From Selaginella moellendorffii (lineage: Eukaryota; Streptophyta; Lycopodiopsida; Selaginellales; Selaginellaceae), in the NCBI RefSeq assembly GCF_000143415.4, contig NW_003314308.1:1096654-1160653 (forward strand): DNA of 64,000 bases. The letters run 5' to 3'. Positions 12,207 to 22,774 of the stretch are shown here, in pieces; positions within the stretch are counted from its first letter, which is position 1; every line of letters starts with the position of its first letter. Both the position numbers and the translations under genes were made by a program. The notes below the pieces were generated by a model that worked only from the letters and a program-made list of their open reading frames with translations, was not told the origin of the DNA and ran no database searches.

Positions 12207-13975
12207 GATGACCACGGGAATCTCTTGGTGACTGAGTTTAACCATCAAGTCTTGTCGATTCAAGAAATGCCACAGCTTCCGTGCTCTGTGGATGTTATAG
12301 TAGAGGATGATCTTGTCGATGTTTGCAAGCCAGGTGAGCTTGTTTCTATCATCTAATCTAAAGGGGGCATCAACGGTGTTTTCAGGTGAGACTCTCCAGC
12401 TGACAAAGCTGCTTATGCTCCACAAATGAATATCTCAAAAATATTCGAACCATTGGAAACAGAGAGGATTCGTTTAATTCACTTGCGGAGTCGCTTGCAC
12501 CTTCAACATGTGGTCATTCCCTGATCAAGAAAGCCATGCTTCTTTTGCTTATCGGTGGACTGGATCTAGAAATGGCACGCATACGTGGGTGAGCATCTCG
12601 TACGGAACGCTATATAGTTTCTCTAAGGTTATTTTGTTGCAGTGACATCAGTGTCCTCCTGGTTGGGGACCCTTGTTACGAGCAATTATGAGCATTGCAC
12701 CATTTGCAATTTCTACTACTGCCCAAGGATCGTCTCAGCTGCTGTAACATCCGATCAAGAGACTGGTAGGCCTTTTTAATGTTTTCTCAAAACTTGTGGC
12801 TTGACTCTTTTCATCCTCAGGTGAAAGACGCCTTGAAGCAGGAGCAATGATGCTGGCGGAAGGTCCGTGGTCTGTATAGACGAGTTTGACAAACTGAGCG
12901 ACATTCATCACGTTGCCATTAAGGTATGGAACAACAAACAGTCACGATAGCCAAGGCTCGTTGCAGTGTCGTGGCTGCAGCGAATCCTATCTATGGAACT
13001 GTAAGTCTTGAACGCAATACTGCAGTATGATCGATCACTTACTCCTACAAATACTATCGGGCTTCCGGACTCTACTGTCACGATTCGACTTATTGTTTAT
13101 TGTGCTTGATCAAATGGATGCAGATAGTGACCGCCAAATTTCTGAGCAATGCACCGTTTTCGAGCACCCGGCGAAGGCGGAGGTAAATAGCGAGGCCAGT
13201 ATTTTTTGGAATAATGACGGTGGCTTTTCAGGTCTGCCAGGCGGTGCTGCAAGAAATGTCGAGGATGATGAGCATGAACTAGGGACTACGATATTTGTGA
13301 AGTATAATCGTTTCCTGCACGGGGCAAACAAGTTTTTGAAGTTCATAAATTCTGCCAAGACTCACGAACCAAAGCTAACTGAATGAAGAGGTAAGTCTCT
13401 CCCTCTGGCGTCGTTGGTACTTTGATTCGCATGCTTTGCAGGCCTTACGCAACTATGCGAATTCGTAGTTCTGACTTACGTGAATAACTGGGTTCACTCT
13501 CCCATGTTTTCTCCAGATATGAGGCACTTTGCCAAGCATGCTTGAGACCATGGTACGTCTTTGAACAGCACACTCAAAGCTCAAGTCAAGTATGGTGTTT
13601 ATTCCTCACGAATGACATGATAACTTCGTGTCTCTTTTTTGCAGGTGCTGAAGGAGGACTTGAAAGCAGCTCTAAGAGTAATGAGATTTGCTACATATGA
13701 CGAAGAGCTAAACGAGATGGAAAAGCGAGAGAGGAACGAAAACAGGATGCGGAACAGAAAAGCCCCAGGTACACAGAGGTATGTTTGATCAGTCCTTATC
13801 TGCTCTTTTGCAGGTGGCACAGCTGAGCCTCCAATAACAAGGTCCATTTTATTCACATTTAGGAGTATTATTATCAGTGCCGAACTATTCTTTTCCCAGT
13901 GATTGGAGACGCCACAGACACTCCTCAAAGCGTTCAAGCTCCAGAAGATGTCACGGTGTCACAATTCTCAAAGAT
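12207..13975 (+). pseudogene. MCM3: MCM3 replicative helicase pseudogene
   Basis: Pieces of MCM3 appear in the right order: GNLLVTEF, then [157 protein letters not shown], and VMRFATYDEELNEMEKRE. Intron positions with GT-AG ends persist, so this is a duplicated gene rather than a retrocopy. It is broken. The Walker A lysine block after VGDP is deleted, the GVGLT segment after the arginine-rich loop is deleted, and several frameshifts and stops interrupt the AAA+ core. MCM3 normally works in the MCM2-7 ring that unwinds DNA at origins. The far C-terminal domain is barely recognisable. An intact MCM3 is expected elsewhere in the genome. Confidence 0.85.
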
Positions 13976-14085
13976 GGTTCGTTTGAAAGGTTGTTGTTTA
14001 TCTATGTTTCCAGGATTGACGAGTTTAATCCCAAACTAGGACAACATCTCCAGTTCAATTGATTGGAGTGCATCTCACGAAGGAT

Positions 14086-14200
14086 GGCACCATTCTCACC
14101 CGGGAAATAAGAAAATCTAGGAAGAATATTCTAGGGAATATTCCTTAAAAGGTTCTCTGTAATATTCTCTAGAATGTTCTTTAAAATATTCGCATCCCCA
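14086..14200. repeat. GAATATTC-rich AT palindrome patch
   Basis: Several short palindromes of the GAATATTC / GGAATATTCC type occur within about 100 bp. Similar patches lie at 18355-18500 and within the dispersed element at 8638, 21695 and 41270. They also resemble GAAnnTTC heat-shock element units, but their spacing is irregular. Confidence 0.4.
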
Positions 14201-14392
14201 ACACCACTTTAAGTCCCATCAACACATTTTTTATTAGGTCAACGCCATCAGGAAGACACAGGATTTGGTACTCAAGGGGGATGCATTGGTGATGCATCCA
14301 GAGCGCCAGGCACAAGCTCAGAGCCCGAGGCAGGCAAGAGTAGTAGCCAATCTACAGGTGAGAGCAGCTAGTCATGCTTAAGCTGGGAATTC

Positions 14393-14827
14393 TCCCCCAC
14401 TCAGTTTGTTTTTGTCGCTCAAGTCATAGCCATTGTTGTTGTTGGAATTCCTCTGAAAAGACTCCTAGCCTCCTTGGCAGCCATAGCAAAAATGCCATTA
14501 ATTTTTTTGTCGACATTCTTCTTCCAGCCAGATTATCCATTAGTGGGAGTGGCGGGATCACAAGAACCAAAGGCAGTCTTCTTCCATAGATCATCCATCA
14601 GTGGCAGTGTTGGGAATAGGGAACGTGGCAAGCTTGGTAGCAGTGCCTCTTGGGCTCTTGTGATCTTGCCACTCCCACTGATGGATGATTTGGCTGGAAG
14701 AAGAATGTCGACAAAGGAATCAACGGCACTGTTGCTATATCTGCTAAGGAGGCTAGAAGTCCTTCAAAAGGAATTCCAACAGCAACAATGGCTATGAGTT
14801 GAGCAACTGAAACAAGTTGAGTGGGGG
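14393..14827. repeat. Large inverted repeat (arms about 183 bp)
   Basis: The left arm (about 14393-14575) and right arm (about 14644-14827) are reverse complements of each other with scattered substitutions, with a spacer of about 70 bp. Both arms, read inward, give a similar hydrophobic peptide (IAIVVVGIPLKRLLASLA in the left, IAIVAVGIPFEGLLASLA in the right). The arms therefore probably derive from one coding exon that was copied in inverted orientation. A shorter piece of the arm (the CATCCATCA-AGTGGC-GGATCACAA motif) recurs directly at about 14590, 15030 and 15090. Confidence 0.7.
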
Positions 14828-15480
14828 AAAGAAACTATGAGAGATCCAAGTACCTGGGTTGTAGCTTCTACTGCACCCCATGCTGCCATAGCTTGGGCAG
14901 ACAGAGCTTGAGCAGCCAAATATGCTGCCAGGCATCCTGCCAAAGCTGCCACCGGAGTGTCTTCTGCTAGTGATGCTCCAAAGCCCTTTGCGCAAAAGCT
15001 GCTGCTTCCACCGTCATGCCCCTTGCTTCCGCCCAGATCATCCATCAATGAGAGTGGCAGGATCACAAGAGCTAGAGGCACTCTTCTTCCACCCAGATCA
15101 TCCATCAATGGTAGTGGCGGGATCACAAAAGCCAAAAGCACCCAGTCCAATTTCAAGCAACAGTACGTTCGACACTACAAGCTGTGGGGTGAATCGTGTG
15201 GGAGCGTGGCCAAAGAAGGTTGAAAAGGCTGGAGGAACATCTCCCAGTGGCAATGGATACAATGCTGAAGGAGCGTCTAGTGATTGGCCACAGCTTGACA
15301 TCCCCATCCCCCCCTGTCCTATTGACATCGATTCCCTTCCGGGGATCCCCAGCTTTGGAGCTGAATGTGACGATCTCCTTGAGCTCCTGGAGTAGACAGA
15401 AATTATACGATTCGTTCATTGTCTTTTCGTGTGTTCTTCTGCTCCTTGTCTTTGCCGTTCGCATTAGAATGTCACCTGCG
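14828..15480. other. Low-confidence coding remnants
   Basis: On the minus strand a frame contains AEDTPVAALAGCLAAYLAAQ, and on the plus strand a frame ends with SDWPQLDIPIPPCPIDIDSL and a stop at 15393-15395. Both have coding-like composition, but I recognise neither and could not build a splice model. Arm fragments of the inverted repeat are interspersed. Confidence 0.3.
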
Positions 15481-15517
15481 AAGGTAAGCACTGTGTGTTC
15501 TTCAAATTCGTTTCCAG

Positions 15518-16090
15518 AGAAACCATCCAAGCTTATGGCTCTCGACAGTGCAGCGAGGAGCTTTATTGCGAGAGAGCGAACTTGAGCTCCCTCGGCCAGC
15601 CCCCAGAGCTTTTCGGTGACGCCTTCGGGCCAGACGCTCATTCATCGCTGAGGATCCACCTTGTCCAGAGCCGGATCTTGTGCTGGGATCAAGTCCTCAC
15701 TCGGATGGCGTGGGAATCACCTTACTGCTCCAGGACGAGGTAGAGGGTCTCCAGATAAGAAAGAATGGCGAGTGGAAGCCTGTGAACTCCATGCCGGATG
15801 CATTCGTCGTCAACATTGGAGATATATTAGAGGTAACTTAGAGAGTACCTTGCCTTTCCATCTTTCAAGTTGCCGTGGTGTCGCAGGTGATGAGCAATGG
15901 AATATATAAGAGTGTGGAGCACCGAGTAGCTCCGGAGGTGCACGAATATCGGCAGCTTTCTTCTTTTCACCCAGCTTTGAAGCAGTTCTCAAGCCCTTGG
16001 TGCCGGACAAAAAGCCTCTCTTCAGGGAGCTTACTTTCGGGGAGTTTATCGCCGCGTATATGGGCAATGCGCTCAAGGCAGTAATATAAT
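15518..16090 (+). pseudogene. 2-oxoglutarate/Fe(II) dioxygenase pseudogene (3' part)
   Basis: The exon from 15518 reads [18 protein letters not shown], then needs a frame change to continue as [11 protein letters not shown] and [20 protein letters not shown]. It ends at 15832 after [10 protein letters not shown]. The next exon, from 15887, reads VMSNGIYKSVEHRVAP, then after a second frame change FEAVLKPLVPDKKPLFRELT and FGEFIAAYMGNALK. The iron ligands of the fold are present (H-x-D in PHSDG and the distal H in EHRV). The arrangement is that of plant DOXC-type enzymes used in hormone and specialised metabolism. Two frameshifts and the absence of a convincing 5' half make it a pseudogene. Confidence 0.82.
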
Positions 16091-16203
16091 GCCGCATACC
16101 TAGTGTTTGTTTGATATGTCTAGACCACTTTTGAGGTCAAAAGTCGTCAACAAGGTCAAACAAAAACTGTTCATTCACATTTGAGATGAGATATCCATAT
16201 TGT

Positions 16204-18307
16204 TTAAATTAATCCTCTGAAAATTGCATATGCTATAATATATGCTGAGAGCCTCTCATAATCCCCTCTGAATATTTTGCCCATTTTAAACCATAAATCT
16301 CTGTGTTCCTGGTCATAATATATACCACCTGCTGCAATCGCCTTGACCATGGCATCGCCTATTTCATCCGCGCTTGCTCCCAAGGCCCTCTGTACGTTGG
16401 GAGAGTTTATCAGCTTCTCAAGAGCTAGACATCTCTTCCTCGTCCCATCTGATGCAATAAAAATGCCCCTCTTGTTCCGATATGTATCACGATTTCCGTG
16501 ACTATTTAGAGCTAAGGTGCCTGCAAAAACAGCTTTGGTAAATACTTCCAGCATCCAAATATAATTCATGTCACTCACACTCTTCTGTCCACGTTTTGCG
16601 ATCAATGTCTAGAGTCAAGCGATCCTCAAATATCAGCTGCGCAAAACAACACAACAAGAGAAAAGGAAACAAATCAGAAACACACTCCAACGAAAAAACC
16701 AAAGAGAGTGTGCGTACGTGAACAATGTAGACTATCATGGCACCGAACGGCACCTCGTCTCTCAGTTGCTTAGGGCTGCCGTCAAAGTAATGCTCCGGAA
16801 CTCTGTACTCGAAGTTGAAGACTAAAATCAGCCCTCTCCATGCCAGCTCCCTTATTTCTCCCAGCTCGGACTGCGAGCAAGGGACCCCATCCGGCTCCCA
16901 CTGCGCGTTCCTGCACAGCTACACGAAATGGCCGCTAAAATCCTTGCCGAAAACGGCAGCGGCGGCACGGTAGAGCTGGCGCTCGTCGCTGCTTCCCACT
17001 GCCACCGACTGTGCGTGCTCCACGATCGACTTGCCCGTCGAGCACAGCGTCTGGAGCTCGGCATGGTCGCGCTGCCCCTTCTTCGTCAGTGTCCAAGTGT
17101 AGATCAGACGGCCAATTTGCAAGGTTGCATCCGTAAAGTCCATAACGTATGGAACCTCGCGAGGCCTGTGCTGGTAAACGAGCGACCTCCTTTGAACCCA
17201 GCGCTCCAGAGTTACAAGAAGGCTTTTGTCCCACTCGAATGTGGGAGTCACTCCTGCCACCACCTCCTGCCAAGAAAAAGAAAAAGAAGAGAAAAGAATA
17301 AGAAGCCTGTTGAGTCTCATCTGTGTTTTGCAAGTCGAGCTAAGGATCTTACCTCCAACACCTGACGGACGCCGGCGGTGAGGTCGATCGACTGCCACTC
17401 TACCATCGGGAGTTCCTTGAAGCAAACGTTATAGACCCTGTCGATGATCTCCTTGGGTGGCAGATAGAAATCCTTAAACCTGTATGCGTGCACTGTGTCT
17501 AGGAAGAAGAGCAAGAGGTTGCCCAGGTGCCCCCCGCCGCCGGCTTTGGCTTGAGCTTCGAAAGCGTCGAGCCATTCGAACGGCTGCTTGTTTGCTTGGA
17601 TCTGGAGCTGCAGCCACGCCAAGAAGAGCACGCAAAGTTCCTGGCTCACTTCAAACAGGCGCATGGCATCCAGAAGACATGTTCGCGTCGAGAAAGTAGA
17701 GGGAACTCTAGACATGAGCGACACAAGATCTGCACAGACGACTGGTTAGAAGTGAAAAGGAAAAGAGAGAAGCCATACATGTAATTCCTTCCGCCGAAGA
17801 CATCGCTTCAGTGGCTGGCGTCTGAATGTCTCTCGCCTTGAGCTGCACAAAAAAAGAAGCTCTTTTACCGGTTTGCCACAAGAAATCTCGAGAACTCACC
17901 TGTTCAAGCTTCTGTACAGCGTAGTGGCAAGGGAGTACGAAGGACAGTAGCTTCCGGCCACCGTAACGTTGCCGGTTGGAGCAACCTCGCTGGCGCGTGA
18001 AATAGTCGGCAGCGATGAAGAGATGCAAGAAAACCTCCGGGACGGGAACCCGGAGGACGTGGGCGACTGCCACAGTCCAGATCTTCCACTTGAGCTCCGA
18101 CACAGTCGACTCATCCATAGAGTAGAACCACGACGCCCCTGGTGAATAATCCAGCTCCAGCCCAAAGCGCTGGAATGCCCCTGCCACCACTCCCAGCAAT
18201 CTGGTACCTATGCTGCTTTGGAACCAATCGGCCACGATCAGACCCACGCGCGGATCCCATCCCACCGCTGGAGTCATTTCCTCTGCCTGAGTCCATCCCG
18301 CATCCAT
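16204..18307 (-). pseudogene. Six-exon gene of unknown family with one in-frame TAG
   Basis: Exons 17900-18307, 17779-17842, 17353-17729, 16718-17266, 16579-16636 and 16204-16520 join in one frame of 591 codons, starting MDAGWTQAEEMTPAVGW and ending AIFRGLI. The only break is TAG at 16919-16921, between DFSGHFV and LCRNAQWEPDG; about 65 clean codons follow before the next donor. No GT-AG intron can remove it. The product would be a mostly helical soluble protein with many aromatic residues (VADWFQSSIG, HLFIAADYFTRQ, RLIYTWTLTKKGQ). I see no signal peptide, no DDxxD terpene synthase motif and no other catalytic signature I can name. It may be a recent pseudogene, a null allele, a readthrough gene or a sequence error. 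Context gives no clue to its job. Confidence 0.6.
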
Positions 18308-18354
18308 TAGCCCTATAGGTACTCTGCATTCAAAGGTGTATTTATTGTAGTTTT

Positions 18355-18505
18355 CACTGAGGAATATTAAAGGAATATTGCACTAGGAATATTAAACTGA
18401 TCGCAAGCATATTCCTATGGACCGATCTTTTGAAAGATCCTAACTCCCCTTATATATTCTCTTTTGAGAATATTATTTAGGAATATTCTTTCGATCTAAA
18501 AGGGT
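18355..18505. repeat. GGAATATT-rich patch
   Basis: Repeated GGAATATT and GAATATTC units lie in the upstream flank of the unknown gene. It is related in composition to the patch at 14086 and to the dispersed 5'-flank element. I see no terminal repeats that would define a transposon. Confidence 0.4.
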
Positions 18506-19237
18506 GGTGATTTTTCCAATCAAATGAGGGCGATTGTGTAGATAATCTTTTTTGCTCTGTGTGCTTCCCTGGGAAAAAACCGAGCCTCCTCTCTCCTTTT
18601 GTGTTCTTAAAGAGCACCTTATTTGTTTTAGGTATGTCACACATAGAGTGCCATTTGTTTATATTCTATTTCTCTATCAACACTTTTGGTCTTCTAAAAG
18701 TAAGCATTCCTTAAGCTGCAGCTGGGAAGCTCAGCAACATCTTCAACTTAAAAAGAGTTGGAATTGCTTCAAAGCTAAAACAAGATGACAAGACAACACT
18801 TTCCAAGACTCTAAGGAGTGAAGCAAATCTGAATTTCAAATTCATGTCAAAAATGGTAGTAAGCTCTATGAGCTCAACAGGGAGAAGCTTTCAATGTTCA
18901 AAAGATATTTCATTTGTAGTCATTATCTGTTTTGTGTCTCAGGATGTTAGAGTTACTTCAATCTGTTTCTATGTAAGTTCATTAGATACTCTACATTGTA
19001 AAAAGATGTGAAAAGATTTTGTTCGGAATAGAAGTAATGTCACAAGGAAGATGATAAGTTTAATTAGCAAAAGAGGCATCACAAGGAAGAAAAAGATATT
19101 TGTTATAGCAAGGAAGCTATATTGTTCTGGTGACAAACACAGTAGCAAAAACTGAAAGGTCATAGACCCTAAACCTGAAGGAAAAAAATTGATACAAATT
19201 AGCTTGAACAACTATTAAATAAACTTTATATAGTTTT
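18506..19237. other. AT-rich intergenic stretch, nothing recognised
   Basis: Only short open frames are present on both strands, with no motif I recognise. A minus-strand frame near 18970-19210 is hydrophobic and phenylalanine-rich, as expected from AT-rich DNA. Confidence 0.45.
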
Positions 19238-19484
19238 GCTAGTCATCTTCCTTACAACAGGAATGGCATTTTGTATGTCATGTACATATTTCTTTGGTGA
19301 AATGGCTGTAAAAGACATAGTTTCGTAGACGACCATACGACCAAGTTTTTAGGTGGCAGACATAAGCGACATCTTAAGCAGATACATGGCACAATTTCCT
19401 CACAAGGAGCCGTGACATCCAAGGACATGGAGTGAATAAAATCCTGTGAAAAGTGTTCGTGGTGTTGTGATTTTCTTATTTTTC
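19238..19484. repeat. Direct repeat X, left copy
   Basis: This segment matches 22594-22774: CATCTTCCTTACAACAGGAA, then GGTGGCAGACATAAGCGACA, then GGAGCCGTGACATCCAAGGA, ending in GGTGTTGTGATTTTCTTATT. The left copy carries about 70 extra bases after CAGGAATGG. The pair brackets the propeller pseudogene and the OTU-gene copy. Confidence 0.75.
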
Positions 19485-19524
19485 AAAGAGAAAACTACGC
19501 AAGATTCATTAAGATTCTTGCCCT

Positions 19525-19742
19525 TCTTCCTGAATGGCTCAGCCAGCTCATCGTGAGAATTCTCCCGTGAAGCAGCACCAGCCGGTTTGGTTCTACTGCA
19601 AGCTCTCTCAGCTCCAGTTCCTGTCGAGATTGTTCCACAGCAACGACAGGAGGCTCCGCAGTAGCTTGATGGATCTGCAGAGTGGTATTTCTCAAAGATA
19701 CATACACAGCATGGCTGCTTTCATTTCTTTTCCTCCCGCCTA
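19525..19742 (+). pseudogene. F-box-like fragment, copy 2
   Basis: This is the duplicate of the fragment at 9385. It reads LPEWLSQLIVRILP before a TGA, then in another frame FYCKLSQLQFLSRLFHSND and a stop after ISFPPA. The LPEWL-x-x-L-I-V-R-I-L-P start is a better F-box match than in copy 1, but the frame is broken. Confidence 0.35.
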
Positions 19743-19875
19743 GAGTTTACTTAGCAGGCTACGGGTTGTAGACGCAGACAGTTCCTGAAGGCGGGCGTCC
19801 TGAAGTACTTGAAACGAGATGATGCTCCTCTTCCTCGTTCCTTCTTCAATACAAATTCTTCGCTGGTCTCTGTTC

Positions 19876-20975
19876 TTACGGGCTGTAGATGCAGACTGCC
19901 TGGACATTGAGGTGGTGAACGCTTGTTGGAAGTTCCAGCCAGTTATGCCGCTTGAGATGGAGAGCAACAGGCTTTTGCAGCATCGAGCACGTCACCGCGC
20001 GCATGACTAGCAGATCGCCACCTTGTAGAGGCCAGTCGACCAAGTATGCTGGACACTGTCCTGTCTCGTACTCTGCAAACTGGAACTGGTCCAGGGTTGC
20101 CCACGCTACCGGATTCCAGTGCCGCCCGCCGCCTTCTTCTTCCAGCTCCAGCAATACAATGGCCCCGGCCCCGTTGCACTGGCCAAGCACCATCAGCTTG
20201 TGCCCGTACCGGAACGGATCCACTCTACAGTAAGAGTAGCGGCCTTGAAGACCCTGTGGCAGCGGGAAGTCGTTCCAAGCTTTGGCACCGGGAATTGGAA
20301 TTGCAGTCCAGGCCTTAGAGCGAGTATCATAAGCTTGCAACCTGCTACCTGGAAAGATGAGGTCCCCGGTAAGATCAGCCGTCAGTATGCCGCTACTAGT
20401 GGACTCGTTCCAGACTTCAAGTATAAACGATGAAATGTCCAGATCGTATGCGCCTGCAGAGCACGTGAATGCTGAAGTGCTCCTGGTCGCCTCTCATTTC
20501 CAGCTTAACCTGACCCCAGGTGTGCGCCATCACAGGACAGTTGCTATCGCGCTCTACGGCCATGTTGAGAACGGGGAGCTCATGTTGAAATCCGGTGTGA
20601 GGATTGCAAACGGCCACCCGCAACTTCCATCGGTAGAGCGACCATTGGAGGCCCTCAGACAAGATGTCGTTCTTGTGAAAGCCACAGCATGCCCGAGGAT
20701 GAGGCCATAGGAATGAAGCCCGGGGGCAACAGCCTGTTTGACACCACTCCTACCAGCTGCTCCTCTGGATACCAGGCCAGCACAGGCGGCCATGAGAGCC
20801 TGTCTTTGAACCTGCCTTCAGACCCTGTCATGAGCAAAAGGACGCACTCCTTCCCTTTGGCTGAGATGTCCAGCTTTGGCAGACTCAAGACACTGATTTC
20901 CGATCCCTTGAAGCCTCTATGATGTCGCCTCAACTTGCTGCTCTTCCTCTTCCTCGGCTTAGCGCCATCCGCCAT
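19876..20975 (-). pseudogene. Frameshifted duplicate of the beta-propeller-like gene
   Basis: This copy is nearly the same as 9696-10793 but broken in two places. At about 20415 some 14 bp present in copy 1 (between CCAGACTT and AAGTATAAAC) are missing. At about 20687 two bases of a CACA run are missing, so the N-terminal frame ends prematurely after SSGMLWLSQERHLV. A 12-bp in-frame insertion at about 20645 also differs. The remaining pieces read as the N-terminal 100 residues, a middle part, and a C-terminal 154 residues. The start region keeps MADGAKPRKRKSSK. Upstream (in the gene's sense) it is followed by a TC microsatellite. Confidence 0.85.
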
Positions 20976-21067
20976 GCTGCACCTAAGGGAATCAACTTTA
21001 TAAGAATTGCCCTTCACACGGACGGCTGAGATGTGCTGGGCAACACGGACGGGGGCAATTGAAATCA

Positions 21068-21070
<3 letters not shown>

Positions 21071-21104
<34 letters not shown>
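21071..21104. repeat. TC dinucleotide microsatellite
   Basis: About 17 uninterrupted TC units lie at the edge of the duplicated propeller block, where the copy at 10.9 kb has ordinary sequence instead. Confidence 0.95.
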
Positions 21105-21107
<3 letters not shown>

Positions 21108-21335
21108 AATCACCATTCACTACTAACCTGGAGGCAAAGCAATAGCAGCACCCTGTAAAGAATGAGGTTGATAGATGGTGGAGGCACCGATATCTTTTAG
21201 AAGATTCACGTTGTCATCATGGATTCTAGGGCTCTAAATCCCCAGAAAAGGCAGGAGGAAAGTGGACAAGCCGAACCTGCTCATGATCAAGCTGCTGCTT
21301 CTGCTAACGTATCTTTAAAGGATGGAGAATTACAT
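21108..21335. repeat. Duplicated segment shared with 11953-12178
   Basis: This is the second copy of the segment described at 11953. Here it follows the propeller pseudogene almost directly, so about 1 kb found in the other locus (10930-11950, including the BCKDH-like scrap) is missing. Its plus frame continues as a hydrophilic peptide to a stop at 21416; the MCM3 remnants of the other locus are not seen. Confidence 0.7.
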
Positions 21336-21694
21336 GTCAAGCCTGATGATCACCAGATGTCAGTAAATGCAAACAAGGCCAGGAAGAAGTTAAACTGGAA
21401 GATGCTGACCTTCTAGAGAGAAAGCTATGCCAGAGGTAGAAGCAGTGGCTACTCCTGTAAGACAAGATGATGTTGTTAGACATACGTGAATGCACAAATG
21501 TCTGCTTGCGTGACAAACGAATTCCTGGCTCGATTCTTCTCATTGCTGCCTTGGGAAGCTCGTTGAACAGCAAAACGGCGTGCGAGTCATTGGGATCCAG
21601 ATCACTTCACCGTGCCAGGACGTTTTTCTCTGGAGTACCAATGGAGGCAAGTTGTGTGGACTACAGATGATGTTTACACAAAAAACTCCAATAG

Positions 21695-21815
21695 AAGTTG
21701 CCCTGCGCCTTCGAAAAAACTTGAGGCACGAGCGAAATATTCCCTTCCAATAAAGAATATTCTAGCGAACATTTTTTAAATATGCTACGAATATTCTAGG
21801 AAATATTCTAAGAGC
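21695..21815. repeat. Dispersed 5'-flank element, copy 2
   Basis: This is the same element as at 8638 and 41270, with the core TTGCCCTGCGCCTTCGAAAA and then GAATATTCTAG units. It replaces exon 1 sequence of the truncated OTU copy just to its right. Confidence 0.65.
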
Positions 21816-22534
21816 CGTCACCAATAAGTCGCAGGGTTGTTTTCGTGACGATGATGGTCGTGGCGGCAGGAAGGAGATCAAGGAGCTGCGAAATCGAGAG
21901 ATCGAGCTCAAAAAGGCCGCTGCCAAGGGCAGCAAGGTGGAGCAAAAGGCCAAGACGAGGAAGAAATCTCCGAGGAGCGGCAGCAAGGACACGAATGCTG
22001 GGCGGCTGGACAATCGCGGGTCCGCCGCCAAGAATCTCCAAGGGGAAGAAGTGGCGGGATCGACGAGTGCAGCAGGACGCCGAGAGGGAGCAGCGCATCC
22101 AGGACGAACAGGCACTGCTCGTGAGCGTGGGATTGTCACTCGAGGAGATCAAACCCGACGGGCATTGCTTGTACCGGGCGGTGGAAGATCAGCTCCATCT
22201 CCATCCCAGCGCGCCCCAGTACTCGTTCCAGGAGCTCCGGAAGATCGCTGCGGGCTACATCCGCGAGCACCCAGAGGATTTCGTGCCATTCATCGGCGGC
22301 GATGTGGAGCTGGAGGATTACTGCCGGGAGATTGAATCGACCGCGGCCTGGGGAGGGCAATTGGAGCTCGAGGCCCTCTCTCACGCGCTCCAGAAGCACA
22401 TCTTCGTGTTCTCGGCGGAGATGGCAATCGTGGAGATGGGCAGTGAGTTCCAGCGCGATGGGACGAATCCATCGATCAGGCTCTCATACGCGTTTGGATT
22501 GGGCGAGCGCTACAACTCCGTGGTTCCGGCGTGA
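21816..22534 (+). pseudogene. 5'-truncated OTU deubiquitinase copy with lost active-site histidine
   Basis: This is a duplicate of the gene at 41410-42338. Exon 1 is replaced by the dispersed element. The exon 1 donor reads CACCAATAAGTCG where the intact gene has CACCAGTAAGTCG, so the GT is lost. Several deletions remove much of the N-terminal coiled coil, with frame change. The OTU core remains open: the cysteine motif KPDGHCLYRAVEDQL, then DFVPFIGGDVELEDYC and TAAWGGQLELEALSH. The C-terminal catalytic histidine (GEHYNS in the intact copy) is GERYNS here, and the HKH residues before AFGLG are gone. A 229-codon open frame starting at 21845 survives because the shifts happen to keep it open, but its first 60 residues are out of frame relative to the true protein. 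Confidence 0.85.
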
Positions 22535-22593
22535 GGAAAAACACGGAAGGTTTTGGCGGGAAGAAGTGCCACGTGGCTGCTGACGTTATTGCA

Positions 22594-22774
22594 GCTAGAC
22601 ATCTTCCTTACAACAGGAATGGTTTCAAGTTTTTCGGTGGCAGACATAAGCGACATCTTAAGCAGATACATGGTGCAAGCTCCTCACAAGGAGCCGTGAC
22701 ATCCAAGGACATGGAGTGAATAAAATCTTGTGAAAAGTTCAAGCTGAGGTGGTGTTGTGATTTTCTTATTTTTC
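22594..22774. repeat. Direct repeat X, right copy
   Basis: Right-hand partner of 19238-19484. It directly follows the OTU pseudogene. One frame reads NRNGFKFFGGRHKRHLKQIH and stops after TSKDME; I do not recognise the peptide. Confidence 0.75.

Noticed and set aside
16204-18307. Terpene synthase identity for the unknown gene
   Set aside because: Length and helical look fit, but there is no DDxxD or NSE/DTE metal motif and no RxR; the call would be a guess.
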